Positions 7,253-16,013 of a stretch of DNA of 58,678 nucleotides are shown one piece after another (the stretch's first letter is position 1; each line of letters begins with the position of its first letter). The notes beneath the pieces were generated by a model. That model saw only the letters and a program-made list of their open reading frames with translations. It had not been told where the DNA came from and ran no database searches. A program made the translations under genes and the position numbers. Source of the DNA: Aureivirga marina (GTDB taxonomy: Bacteria; Bacteroidota; Bacteroidia; Flavobacteriales; Flavobacteriaceae). Where the stretch lies: the NCBI RefSeq assembly GCF_015767265.1, contig NZ_JADPIB010000011.1:1-58678 (forward strand). Reading direction: 5' to 3'.

Positions 7253-9370
7253 TTATAAATTTAATTTTAGTGATGTGTATAAAATCCTTCCAGGAAGGGA
7301 AGTAATTGTATATTCATCTGTTTTATATGTGTAATCAAATAAGTTCTCTGCTCCAATGCTTAAAATCAATTTATTTTCAAAAAATGGTCTAGAAAAGTTA
7401 GTGTTTACAAGGGTGTATCCTTCCGTGTACTCATTATCTGAGTCTAAAATTCCGGATCCATTTAGATCTGCAAAACCATATTTTCCTTTATAAATAATTC
7501 TAAGATTTCCTGATATTTTTTTCCAAAAATTAGTTGCACTGATTTTAAAGTTTGCCGTATGTTTTGATCGATTGAAAAGTCCTCCATAATCCGATAATTT
7601 TAATTTAAAGGATTCACCAGTTTTTGGATTTCTTCCATATCGTTTTCCATCTTTAATTTCTTGTACAACATCTTTATCTTTTGCATCTAAATATTGATAA
7701 CCTGCACTAAATTTTAATTTTTCATTCAGATGGTAAGAAACATCTACTGTAATACCTTGCGTATAGACTCTGCGAACATTCTTATAACTATAGACAAATT
7801 GATTGTTTGTTTTTAAAGCAATTGCAGTAGATTCAATTAGATTATCTAAGTCATTTCTAAAAAGATTTCCTTTGATAAACACGTTTTTGATTGGAGAATA
7901 ATTGAATCCAAAGTTAATTCCAACAGATGTTTCAGGATCAATCTTACCATCATTATCTTTAATTTTATAATAATCATCATACAAAACAGGCTCTCCATTT
8001 TCGCCTAATTTTATCTGATTTTCTTGAATTAACTTCTCAACACCTTCCACAACATATGTAGTTCCGAAAACTGTATATCCTACAGAAGCGTTTGAGAAGT
8101 TTAAGTATAGCTGTTGGAAAGTTGGCTTTTTAAAACCAGTTCCAATACTAGCATTAATAGAGAAATTATCAGAGAAACGGTAAAAACCCGAAAATTTAGG
8201 ATTGAATTGCGTGGTAAATGCATCGTGTTTATCAATTCTTGCACCTATTGTTATGTTTGCTTTTTTGTTGATATCCCATAAATATTGTGCATAAGTGAAT
8301 AAATTATTTGCTTTAAATGTGATATCTTCAGCTAAACGTGACGTATTTACGGTTTCACGAATATATCCCAATCCTAAAGTGATTGTATGAGCGTTTTTAA
8401 TTTTATATGTCGTTTTCGATTCTAATTGTTGAAAAGTTTCATTAAAAAATGATGCGTCATATGTTTCATTTGATGCTTCAAAAATAGATTCTGAATCGGT
8501 TTTATATTTTGTATAATACCATCTTAAATTTGTTTCTAAATCATCTGAAATCTCTATGTCAATTTTCGGAACAATAAAGAAATCTTTTATATTTCCTTCT
8601 GAATTAATGATTAAATCATTATTCAAATAATCATAATCTTGCTTTTCTTGAAAATAACGTCCACCAACTGTAAACTTGATTTTTTTAGTAAAATCATAAC
8701 CAATATTTGTCAAAAATGTTTGATTATTAAATGGTGAAACTGTTTCTCCAAAAGTTTCTGGGAATAAATCATATCCATCTGTTTGATAATGATTAATTCC
8801 AAGATTTAATTTGAATTTATCCTTTACAAAATCCAATTCTGCATTTCCAGTAATTGTATTATTTGTCGCATATCTTCCTATAATAGAAGCTGAAGTCCTA
8901 TCTGCTTTTTTTGTAATAATATTTATTACACCTCCCAAAGCTTCTGAACCATATAAACTGGAACTTGGTCCTTTTACAATTTCTATTTGTTCAATATCTC
9001 CAACATTAATTCTGGATAAATCAAATGTTCCAGAAACTCGACCTACAAGTGGATTTCCATCTACAAGAATTAAAATATAATCTGAATTTAATCCTTGTAC
9101 TTGAACACCAGCTCCATGATCATAAACAATATCTAAACCTGTGACTTCTTGTAAAACATCTTTTAGATTTGTCACTCCCAGAGATTCTATATCTTTTGCT
9201 TTCAATAAAGTCACAGGAACCGAAATATTACTTAGTTGTCTTTTTGTCTTCGTTGCGGTAATCACGACTTCATCCAAATCGTTTATTGTATCCTTTTTTT
9301 GTGTTTGTTGCGCTGAAATTGTTTGGATGAACGCAAACACAAAAAATAAAGTTCCAATTGTATGCTTCAT
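7253..9370 (-). CDS. TonB-dependent outer-membrane receptor, HmuR-like
   Basis: This is a 22-stranded outer-membrane receptor for energised uptake, most likely of haem given the HmuY partner. I start it at the ATG giving MKHTIGTLFFVF, 5 nt after the preceding stop codon. The upstream alternative adds six residues before the signal peptide. The signal peptide ends ISAQ. The plug domain follows: DEVVITATKTKR (TonB box-like), QEVTGLDIVYDHGAGVQVQGL, LVDGNPLVGR and the IEIVKGPSSSLYGSEALGGVINIITKK signature. The barrel ends in LYTSLKLNL, a C-terminal strand without the usual terminal aromatic. The length is normal and there is no frameshift. Confidence 0.9.
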   Translation of the reverse strand: MKHTIGTLFFVFAFIQTISAQQTQKKDTINDLDEVVITATKTKRQLSNISVPVTLLKAKDIESLGVTNLKDVLQEVTGLDIVYDHGAGVQVQGLNSDYILILVDGNPLVGRVSGTFDLSRINVGDIEQIEIVKGPSSSLYGSEALGGVINIITKKADRTSASIIGRYATNNTITGNAELDFVKDKFKLNLGINHYQTDGYDLFPETFGETVSPFNNQTFLTNIGYDFTKKIKFTVGGRYFQEKQDYDYLNNDLIINSEGNIKDFFIVPKIDIEISDDLETNLRWYYTKYKTDSESIFEASNETYDASFFNETFQQLESKTTYKIKNAHTITLGLGYIRETVNTSRLAEDITFKANNLFTYAQYLWDINKKANITIGARIDKHDAFTTQFNPKFSGFYRFSDNFSINASIGTGFKKPTFQQLYLNFSNASVGYTVFGTTYVVEGVEKLIQENQIKLGENGEPVLYDDYYKIKDNDGKIDPETSVGINFGFNYSPIKNVFIKGNLFRNDLDNLIESTAIALKTNNQFVYSYKNVRRVYTQGITVDVSYHLNEKLKFSAGYQYLDAKDKDVVQEIKDGKRYGRNPKTGESFKLKLSDYGGLFNRSKHTANFKISATNFWKKISGNLRIIYKGKYGFADLNGSGILDSDNEYTEGYTLVNTNFSRPFFENKLILSIGAENLFDYTYKTDEYTITSLPGRILYTSLKLNL

Positions 9371-9375
9371 TTCTT

Positions 9376-9729
9376 CTAGTTTAGACAAAAATCATATGTC
9401 ATTTCTGTTTCTAAATCTGCCTCTTTCTGTTCCTTCTTTTTCATAGAAAAAAGAGAAAACAATTCTTCTAATTCTCGCATGTTAAAAGAAATTTTTAAAG
9501 TCTCACTATTCGTTGGTAAAAGAATATTTTTTCCTAAAGAATGACATAATATTCCTTCTTCTAAATGTTTTTGATAAAGACTTTTAATGTAGTTTCTGAA
9601 TCGATCATATCCTACAATCGAAAAAGTGAAATTCAAATTCTTATACTCAATCTGATAATGATTACACTCAAGACATTTGTAAATCACTCCATTTTCCGTT
9701 CTGCTTATTAATTGAATTTGATGACTCAT
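9376..9729 (-). CDS. DUF6686-like small cytoplasmic protein of the haem operon
   Basis: First gene of the haem-uptake operon. The product (117 residues from the chosen ATG, MSHQIQLISRTENG) contains a CxxC pair in YKCLECNHYQIEYKN, a short helical middle and a cysteine near the C terminus (DFCLN). It appears to match DUF6686, a Bacteroidota family usually placed beside HmuY/TonB receptor genes. That assignment is from memory. It has no signal peptide. The CxxC could bind metal or haem or act as a redox pair, and position suggests a role in haem handling or sensing. The in-frame start 30 nt upstream overlaps the promoter -7 region, so I did not use it. Confidence 0.65.
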   Translation of the reverse strand: MSHQIQLISRTENGVIYKCLECNHYQIEYKNLNFTFSIVGYDRFRNYIKSLYQKHLEEGILCHSLGKNILLPTNSETLKISFNMRELEELFSLFSMKKKEQKEADLETEMTYDFCLN

Positions 9730-9756
9730 ATCCACATTTGTTTTCTGTTGATGGTA

Positions 9757-9764
9757 CAAATATA
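9757..9764 (-). promoter_or_regulatory. -7 promoter element of the haem-uptake operon
   Basis: On the minus strand the sequence is TATATTTG, a match to the Bacteroidota TAnnTTTG element, 27 nt upstream of the first ATG. No TTG -33 box is visible. That region is occupied by the palindrome at 9776-9790, as expected for a repressible promoter. Confidence 0.6.
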
Positions 9765-9772
9765 GATATTAT

Positions 9773-9797
9773 TTTTATTTAGACTTAATATAAATAA
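9773..9797. promoter_or_regulatory. Palindromic operator shared with the ApbE/DUF3570 operon
   Basis: The core TATTTAGACTTAATA (9776-9790) is an inverted repeat of the form TATTnAGnCTnAATA. The 25-nt block around it recurs with one mismatch at 28121-28145. Both copies lie just upstream of a TATATTTG -7 element. I infer binding of a common repressor, plausibly Fur-like because this operon looks like haem uptake. Confidence 0.6.
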
Positions 9798-9883
9798 GAA
9801 AAAAATATAATTTTTTTTCAACATCTTTTTGTAGCCCCTGAAAACAAAAGGATTTCAGGTTTAAAAAAAATCTAGAAATAAAA

Positions 9884-9915
9884 AAACTGTCGAAACTAAA
9901 TAGAATCGACAGTTT
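9884..9915 (-). terminator. Intrinsic terminator of the TonB/GLPGLI operon
   Basis: The perfect 10-bp stem AAACTGTCGA/TCGACAGTTT (9884-9893 with 9906-9915) is followed on the minus strand by a T-rich tract. It lies about 30 nt after the stop codon of the large outer-membrane protein gene. Confidence 0.85.
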
Positions 9916-9945
9916 AAATTATGAATGAAAAAGAGTAATGGCGTT

Positions 9946-12639
9946 TTATAAAAGGTATTTCACTCCGAATAAAACATATCTTGGTTGAACATAATATGTC
10001 GTCGTTCTTTGGAAAGTTTGTGTAAATGAATTGTCTTCTACTGTTTTTGTATCCAACAAATTTGTCGCAGAAACTCGAAATTCCCATTTACTTCCTTCTT
10101 TTTGATAATACAGATTAGCGTCTAAAAATGCATAAGTATTTTTAATGGTTTCATCTGTATCTCTATAATTATAATAATCATAATTTGCATCAATTGTGAA
10201 GTTTTTCAGGAAACTATATTCCACACGAACAAAAGGTTTATCTGTGATATAAGTTGTTTTATTAGATGCTAATGTATAATCAGAAAAACTTTTTCTATAT
10301 CCAAATTCAAAATTCGGAAACGTATCAAAATTCGTGTTTACTTTTACCTGATATGATTGCGTAAAAGATTCTGAAGTCTGATATTGACTATTAATTACAT
10401 TGTAAAATTTTGAATAATTTCCATTAGCTGTAAATCCTAATTTATACTTTCCAAAATTCTTGTCAATACTTCCTCTTGCTGATAAAGTTTCATCTGTAAA
10501 ATCAGAATTAATTGGTGTAGATTCTTGATCAATTCCAGAAATATCAACAAAATTTTTAATTGCATCTATTTTTCTAGAATAATTCACATTTGCAAAAATA
10601 TTAGTGAATGAGAACATATTTATATTCGAATAACTCAAATTATAATTATGATACTGCGCACTTTCTAAATTTCTATTTCCTTTTTGTAAACTATTATAAT
10701 TTGTAAAAATAGATCCTTCAGCAATATTATTTATGTCTGAAAATTCATTTGTTACATTATATTTAAAACGTAATGTTTCCGAACTTGTAAATTCATATTC
10801 TGCTAAGAAATCTCCTAAAAATCGAACTTGATCATCATTTTGTGTAATTCCTAATTGCTTATTTTGAACTAAATATTGATGAACACTAACTCCAGGTAAA
10901 AGCAAAAGCTTTCCAAATTTCACTTTATAATGTAGACTCAAAAAGATATCAGAAAATGTATATGAAACTTCATTATTTAAATTGTCTTCTGGAAAATTTA
11001 TCGTTGTTCCATCACTTAATCTTTGCGAAATATCAGAAGTAAGTTTTTGAATATTTGTCGTATTTCCTAAAGTAAAATTCAAATTACTTTTATTGTTTAA
11101 AACATTATAATAATCAACTTTTACATCAATTTTATTCGTGTGAATATTCCTGTTTTGCTGAATATCATAAATATCTTGACTTACAAAAGGAATCGATTGA
11201 AATGGTGATTCATCTGTTGGACTGTCAATAATTGCTTCATAAATTGGTTTTTCTTTTGTGTATAAATGTTGTGCTGCAAGCGAAATAATATTCTTTTCAT
11301 TTATCGTGTGATGATAACCAATATTTTGATTTAAAGAAACTGGTAAATCTTCTTGAATCGTACGAATATCTCCTTTGATAGATGAATTTAATCCTCCGTC
11401 TTCAGTTTGTTTTGCAATTTTAAATAAAGCATCATATTCAAAATGTGTATCTAAATTTGGCTTATGTGTTGCACTAAACTTTAAAAGTCCAAGCTGATTT
11501 TTTTGTAAAGCTGTATTGTCACTATCAATTTCTGTTTCATTTGTTTCAATGAAAGTTCGCATACTTTGCGATTTATTATCTGTTCTAGTTTCATTAAAAA
11601 TAGCAAATCCATTAAAATCCCATTTGCTTTCTTTTGTTGAAAAACTAAAGTTTGCAGCACCGAATTTTGCTGTGATTTCTTGCACTTTTGTATCTTGAAA
11701 AAAGTTGAATCCAGCCAAGTTTGAAGATAAATTAATACTCGAACCTCCTTTACGCATTAAGTTTTTAAAACCACCAGAAAACTTGATATAATCTCGGAAC
11801 GTGAACGGAACTTCCCCAGTATTGTTGATGTTACCAATCAAGTTTATGCTTTTTTCTGGACTATAATAGAAAAGTTTTGGATTAAAAGAATAGCGATCTT
11901 CAATTCCTCCAGCAGCATTTATTTCTCCAAACCAAAAATTCTTTTTCCCTTCTTTTAATAAAATATTCATTGCAATATTATCCGAATCATCTTCCAAACC
12001 ACGAATCGGGGCAACATCATTATGATTTTTTAAAACTTCAATTTTTGAAATTGCATCTGCTGGAATATTTTTTGTGGCAAGTTTCGAATCTCCATCAAAG
12101 AAATCTTTTCCTTCTACCATCACTTTCGAAACAGTTTTTCCTTCTACTTCAATTTCTCCATCCTCATTAACTTCAATCCCTGGAAGTTTTTTCAAAACAT
12201 CTTCCAACTTTTTTTCTTTTCCATTGGTAAAAGCATCTGTTGTATAAGATATTTTGTCTCCCTCAATTGTAATCGGAATTTCATAAGTAATTTCTACTTC
12301 ATCTAAAGTGTTATCATCTTCATCTAAAACAACATTATAAGTTAATTTCTTTGGATTTCCTGATAAATCTAATGGAATTTCCTTCATTTGAAATCCTAAA
12401 AAACTAACTTGTAATACAATTGGTTCATCTGTTGGAACCGCCAATTTAAATTGTCCTTTTGTGTCGGTAATAGCAAATTTTTTGATTGCTTTCGTTTCTG
12501 GATTTACCGCTAAAACATTTGCAAGTTCCAACGCAACTCCAGTACTGTCTTTGACAGTTCCAGTTATTGTCGTTTTTTGTGCAAAACTAACAGCTGTTCC
12601 AAAAAGGAAAAAAACTATAAATATCTTTTTTAAATACAT
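9946..12639 (-). CDS. TonB-dependent receptor-like outer-membrane beta-barrel with carboxypeptidase-regulatory domain
   Basis: This 897-residue outer-membrane protein has a signal peptide (ends VSFAQ) and an N-terminal CarboxypepD_reg-like beta-sandwich (TTITGTVKDSTGVALELANVLAVNPETK). A plug-like region follows (GKEKKLEDVLKKLPGIEVNEDGEIEVEGKTVSKVMVEGKDFF, given here only to locate residues ~140-180), then a long beta-barrel ending VLFGVKYLL. This architecture is the 'outer membrane beta-barrel family protein' often paired with GLPGLI genes in Bacteroidota. It starts 21 nt after the upstream GLPGLI stop codon, so the three genes form one operon. Substrate unknown; peptide or metal export/import has been proposed for such pairs, without evidence here. 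Confidence 0.85.
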   Translation of the reverse strand: MYLKKIFIVFFLFGTAVSFAQKTTITGTVKDSTGVALELANVLAVNPETKAIKKFAITDTKGQFKLAVPTDEPIVLQVSFLGFQMKEIPLDLSGNPKKLTYNVVLDEDDNTLDEVEITYEIPITIEGDKISYTTDAFTNGKEKKLEDVLKKLPGIEVNEDGEIEVEGKTVSKVMVEGKDFFDGDSKLATKNIPADAISKIEVLKNHNDVAPIRGLEDDSDNIAMNILLKEGKKNFWFGEINAAGGIEDRYSFNPKLFYYSPEKSINLIGNINNTGEVPFTFRDYIKFSGGFKNLMRKGGSSINLSSNLAGFNFFQDTKVQEITAKFGAANFSFSTKESKWDFNGFAIFNETRTDNKSQSMRTFIETNETEIDSDNTALQKNQLGLLKFSATHKPNLDTHFEYDALFKIAKQTEDGGLNSSIKGDIRTIQEDLPVSLNQNIGYHHTINEKNIISLAAQHLYTKEKPIYEAIIDSPTDESPFQSIPFVSQDIYDIQQNRNIHTNKIDVKVDYYNVLNNKSNLNFTLGNTTNIQKLTSDISQRLSDGTTINFPEDNLNNEVSYTFSDIFLSLHYKVKFGKLLLLPGVSVHQYLVQNKQLGITQNDDQVRFLGDFLAEYEFTSSETLRFKYNVTNEFSDINNIAEGSIFTNYNSLQKGNRNLESAQYHNYNLSYSNINMFSFTNIFANVNYSRKIDAIKNFVDISGIDQESTPINSDFTDETLSARGSIDKNFGKYKLGFTANGNYSKFYNVINSQYQTSESFTQSYQVKVNTNFDTFPNFEFGYRKSFSDYTLASNKTTYITDKPFVRVEYSFLKNFTIDANYDYYNYRDTDETIKNTYAFLDANLYYQKEGSKWEFRVSATNLLDTKTVEDNSFTQTFQRTTTYYVQPRYVLFGVKYLL

Positions 12640-12660
12640 TTTTCTTGATTTTCTTTTGAA

Positions 12661-13554
12661 TTATCGACCTCTTCCTCCTGGAATTCTTCCTCCAGATCTT
12701 CCACCACGACGGAAGTTTTTAGACATTTCTTGCATTTTCTTTTCTCTTGTTTCATCAAATTTTTCTTGTGAAACAACTTTTCCTCCTTTTGGCGGATTGA
12801 TTTCTACTTTTTCAGAAGGATTTAAAGTAATTTGTGTACAAAGCAATTGTGTATTTCCAATATTTGCTTCTAAAATTAATCCTGGTAAACCACCAAATTT
12901 TTCTGGACCAACACTAATTGGTATTTGAGGCGTGTACCAAACCGTAATTTTTACTTCCTTAATTATTGGTTCAATTTTTTTATTTCCATTTCCTTTTTTA
13001 CGCATATTTTCTCGCATCTGACGAGCTTCTGCTTGTAAATCTCTCATTTGTGTTGTGGCTGTCGCTTTGTAACAAGTATAATTTCCAATTTGTTTTGTTT
13101 CATTTTCTAAAGTCCACTCATATTCTGGAAGTTTGTCTTCAATCAAAAAGTTTTTTCCGAAAAGTTCTTGCTTATTTATATAGGTACGATTTTGAATATT
13201 CGTATAAAGAATTCCATTACTCACAGTTCCTCCAGACATAATATTTGCCATCATTTTAATTCTTCCTGCTCTCGGATTTGTAGCTCCAACATCTACTTTT
13301 GCTTCTTCTGTGTAAAGCGCAGCTTTTTGTGTGAAATCTAGAATATATCTCTTTTCAAGTTCTTGTTTCAACATATTTTCGAAAGCTTTTCTTCTTTCTT
13401 GTCGAATCTGATCTTGTTTTGTAGTGTCTTGTGGTCGATTAAGATTTAAAACTGTTTTTGATTGATAAATCGCTTTTCCTTGAAATTTTTGTGCAAAAAA
13501 TAGTGTAGGAATCAAGAAAAATATTGCTAAGATTAAATTTTGTACTTTTTTCAT
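12661..13554 (-). CDS. GLPGLI family protein with Arg/Gly-rich tail
   Basis: This exported protein (signal peptide ending LFFAQ, 297 residues) belongs to the GLPGLI family, named after the motif visible here as GGLPGLILE. Further family landmarks are W(T)LENETKQIGNYTCYKATA and TVWYTPQIPISVGPEKFGG. The C terminus carries an unusual basic tail of about 18 residues, NFRRGGRSGGRIPGGRGR, reminiscent of RGG boxes. It is absent from the paralogue upstream. Function of the family is unknown. The operon partner is a TonB-type barrel. A paralogous gene lies 58 nt upstream. Confidence 0.88.
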   Translation of the reverse strand: MKKVQNLILAIFFLIPTLFFAQKFQGKAIYQSKTVLNLNRPQDTTKQDQIRQERRKAFENMLKQELEKRYILDFTQKAALYTEEAKVDVGATNPRAGRIKMMANIMSGGTVSNGILYTNIQNRTYINKQELFGKNFLIEDKLPEYEWTLENETKQIGNYTCYKATATTQMRDLQAEARQMRENMRKKGNGNKKIEPIIKEVKITVWYTPQIPISVGPEKFGGLPGLILEANIGNTQLLCTQITLNPSEKVEINPPKGGKVVSQEKFDETREKKMQEMSKNFRRGGRSGGRIPGGRGR

Positions 13555-13612
13555 TTTATGGTGCTGTTTTGTTTATAAAAACTTAGACATCCTTTTTTTT
13601 TGAAAGTTTAAA

Positions 13613-14392
13613 TTATTGCCTAATGATTTTTACATTTGAATTTCCTCTGTTGTTTTTATGTTGATCTGAAAATGCTTTGACTTTCTTTTCTACAATTTTT
13701 TCAAATTGTTCTTGTTTCACTTTTTTTCCATTTTTTGGAATTTTAATCTCTATTTCTTTTTTAGGATTTAAAGTGATTTTTGTACAAAGAAATTGTCTTT
13801 TCCCATCGTTAATTTCTAGAATCATTCCTGGAAGTCCACTGTATAAATCTGGTCCGATACTCAATGGAATTTGCATTGTATACCAAGCTGTAACTGTTGA
13901 TTCTTCTGTTTTTGCAATTGCTTTATGACAAGTATAATTTCCAATTTTCTTAGTTTCATTTGTCATTTCCCAATTATATTCTGGCATTTTATCTACAACT
14001 AAAAATCGCTTTCCAAAAAACTCTTTTTCTGCTTTATAATCTTTCTTTGCAATGTTTTTATATAAAACTCCTTGTTTTGTGGAAGTTCCTCCAAATACTT
14101 TTACTTGAACTGCTGGATTTTCAACTTCCAATTTTTCTTCTTCTATAAAATTTGCCTCTTTTGAAGTAAAATTTAAAAAGTATCTTTTTTCAAATTGCTT
14201 TTTTAATTGTTGTTGAATCATTTTTTTGATTTCAGGATTTTGCAAGGCAGTATTTGTAGAATCTTTATCTAAATCAACCTCCACATTTATCTTCGATTGA
14301 TAAATTGCTGTTCCACTAAAATTTTGAGAAAAAACTAGTGTAGGAATAAAAAATAGAGCTAGAATAATAGGTAGAATTAATTTTGTTTTCAT
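13613..14392 (-). CDS. GLPGLI family protein
   Basis: First gene of the minus-strand operon, 259 residues, signal peptide ending VFSQ. The family motif reads SGLPGMILEI. It shares with the next gene the blocks FSGTAIYQSKI, EMTNETKKIGNYTCHKAIA, VTAWYTMQIPLSIGPDLY and FLCTKITLNPKKEIEI, so the two arose by tandem duplication. Probably periplasmic or outer-membrane associated. It is divergent from a two-component system 115 nt away, with shared putative operator repeats between them. Function not known. Confidence 0.87.
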   Translation of the reverse strand: MKTKLILPIILALFFIPTLVFSQNFSGTAIYQSKINVEVDLDKDSTNTALQNPEIKKMIQQQLKKQFEKRYFLNFTSKEANFIEEEKLEVENPAVQVKVFGGTSTKQGVLYKNIAKKDYKAEKEFFGKRFLVVDKMPEYNWEMTNETKKIGNYTCHKAIAKTEESTVTAWYTMQIPLSIGPDLYSGLPGMILEINDGKRQFLCTKITLNPKKEIEIKIPKNGKKVKQEQFEKIVEKKVKAFSDQHKNNRGNSNVKIIRQ

Positions 14393-14413
14393 AATGGTCT
14401 AAAATTTATTTTC

Positions 14414-14421
14414 CAAAAGTA
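14414..14421 (-). promoter_or_regulatory. -7 element of the GLPGLI/TonB operon
   Basis: The minus strand reads TACTTTTG, fitting TAnnTTTG, 21 nt upstream of the first GLPGLI start codon. The nearest GTTAAC repeat begins 22 nt further upstream. Confidence 0.5.
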
Positions 14422-14443
14422 TAGAGGGCTTCTTAAGATTTGA

Positions 14444-14469
14444 GTTAACAAACGTTAACGAGTGTTAAC
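14444..14469. promoter_or_regulatory. Three GTTAAC repeats with 10-bp phasing (putative response-regulator site)
   Basis: GTTAAC occurs at 14444-14449, 14454-14459 and 14464-14469, exactly one helical turn apart, between the divergent GLPGLI operon and the kinase/regulator operon. Direct repeats in phase on one DNA face are how OmpR-family regulators bind, and such a regulator is encoded next door. Binding is inferred. Confidence 0.6.
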
Positions 14470-14495
14470 GATGAAAAATGAATGAAAATTAATTC

Positions 14496-14503
14496 TACTT
14501 TTG
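14496..14503 (+). promoter_or_regulatory. -7 element of the two-component operon
   Basis: TACTTTTG fits TAnnTTTG and ends only 4 nt before the kinase ATG, so the mRNA would be leaderless or nearly so. No TTG -33 box is present at the right distance. The GTTAAC repeats end 26 nt upstream, where an activator would sit. Confidence 0.5.
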
Positions 14504-14507
14504 AGCT

Positions 14508-16013
14508 ATGATTGGAAAAAATTATACGACAGGAATTATCTTTATTTGTATCACAATTTTGCTTGTAATTGGAACACAATTCTATTGGAATCAAAAGAAT
14601 TACGTGTTGAAAAAGCATAATTTAAAACAACAAATTCAAAAGATTTTAGACAATTCAATTGAAAGTTATTATACAGATAAAACACAAAATTCATTTTTTA
14701 CTTTTTCAAATAGCCAAGCTGCAACAATAGAGATTGATACGATTGTTTTGCCTTTTCGAAATTCTCCAATTTCTAAGAAAAGAGAATTTCATAAAATGTT
14801 AGTTGGAAAATATAAAAATGATAGTTTGAAAATGGGAGTTCCAAAGGAAATAGAATCTATCAATATACATACAGATAGTTTAAAAAAGAAATTTCCAATC
14901 CGTTTTGAATATCCAAGAAGATTTAATCTTAATAGAAAAGAGCATCCAAAAATTGATAGTTTACTTACTAAAATTCTTGTTTCTGTTTTTGAAAATTCTA
15001 TTTCTGTAGATACACTTGGAAATAAAATCAAGAAAGAATTTGAAAAACAAGAAATCGATTTGGATTTCAAATTGTCTTTAAAAGAAAATCATTTTCAAGA
15101 ACGAATATCAAAAAATTATTATTCTAATTTAAAAGATACAATTTCAAATTCTGAATTTAAACTTAAAGCAAGTCCACTTCTTTTTGCAAATGATACAGAT
15201 TTAGAAATGACTTTAGAAAAAGATAGTTCCGAAGTTTTTAAAAAAATGTTTGGAAGTATTTTCCTGTCTTTAATTTTAACTTTAAGTGTAATTACTTGTT
15301 TGGTTTATTTGCTTAAAACAATCTATAAACAAAAGCAATTATCAGAGATTAAAAATGATTTGATTAGCAATATAACACATGAATTCAAAACACCAATTGC
15401 AACTACTTTTGCTGCAATTGAAGGAATGAAAAATTTCAATGTTTTAAATGATCAACAACGAACAGAAAATTATCTAAATATTTCTACAGAACAATTGAAA
15501 AAGTTAAATCTGATGGTTGAAAAACTTTTGGAAACAGCAACTTTAAAAAGTGAATCCATTGATTTAGATTTTAAGAAAATAAATTTAAGTGAATTGATTA
15601 AAAGCAGAGTGGAAAAATACCAAGAAAGATTTCCTACAAGAGAATTTATTTTACATAAAACAGAAAATATCGAATTACAAATAGATGCTTTTCATTTTGA
15701 AAATGCGGTGAATAATATTTTCGATAATGCAGTAAAATATGGAGGAAATGCAATTGAATGTTCAATTTATGAAAAATCAAATCAAATATTTATTGAAATT
15801 TCAGATGATGGAAAAGGAATTCCTAAATCTGAAAAAGACAAGATTTTCGAGCAATTTTATCGAATTTCAGACGGAGATAAACACGATGTAAAAGGTTTTG
15901 GAATTGGACTTTATTATACAAAGAAAATTATGGAAAAACACCACGGAAATATTCGTGTTATATATAAAAAAGGAAAAAGTATTTTTCAAATAGAATTACC
16001 AAAAAACAAATGA
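14508..16013 (+). CDS. Sensor histidine kinase
   Basis: This is the membrane sensor kinase of an OmpR-type two-component system, 501 residues. TM1 spans residues ~9-25. A ~220-residue periplasmic sensor region without a recognisable domain follows, then TM2 at ~249-270. The H-box is SNITHEFKTP with phosphoacceptor His291. The N-box (NIFDNAVKYGG), G1 (DDGKGIP) and G2 (GFGIGLYY) ATP-binding motifs are all present. It overlaps the response-regulator gene by 4 nt. Divergent orientation to the GLPGLI/TonB operon and the shared repeats suggest that operon as a regulatory target. Confidence 0.93.
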   Translation: MIGKNYTTGIIFICITILLVIGTQFYWNQKNYVLKKHNLKQQIQKILDNSIESYYTDKTQNSFFTFSNSQAATIEIDTIVLPFRNSPISKKREFHKMLVGKYKNDSLKMGVPKEIESINIHTDSLKKKFPIRFEYPRRFNLNRKEHPKIDSLLTKILVSVFENSISVDTLGNKIKKEFEKQEIDLDFKLSLKENHFQERISKNYYSNLKDTISNSEFKLKASPLLFANDTDLEMTLEKDSSEVFKKMFGSIFLSLILTLSVITCLVYLLKTIYKQKQLSEIKNDLISNITHEFKTPIATTFAAIEGMKNFNVLNDQQRTENYLNISTEQLKKLNLMVEKLLETATLKSESIDLDFKKINLSELIKSRVEKYQERFPTREFILHKTENIELQIDAFHFENAVNNIFDNAVKYGGNAIECSIYEKSNQIFIEISDDGKGIPKSEKDKIFEQFYRISDGDKHDVKGFGIGLYYTKKIMEKHHGNIRVIYKKGKSIFQIELPKNK

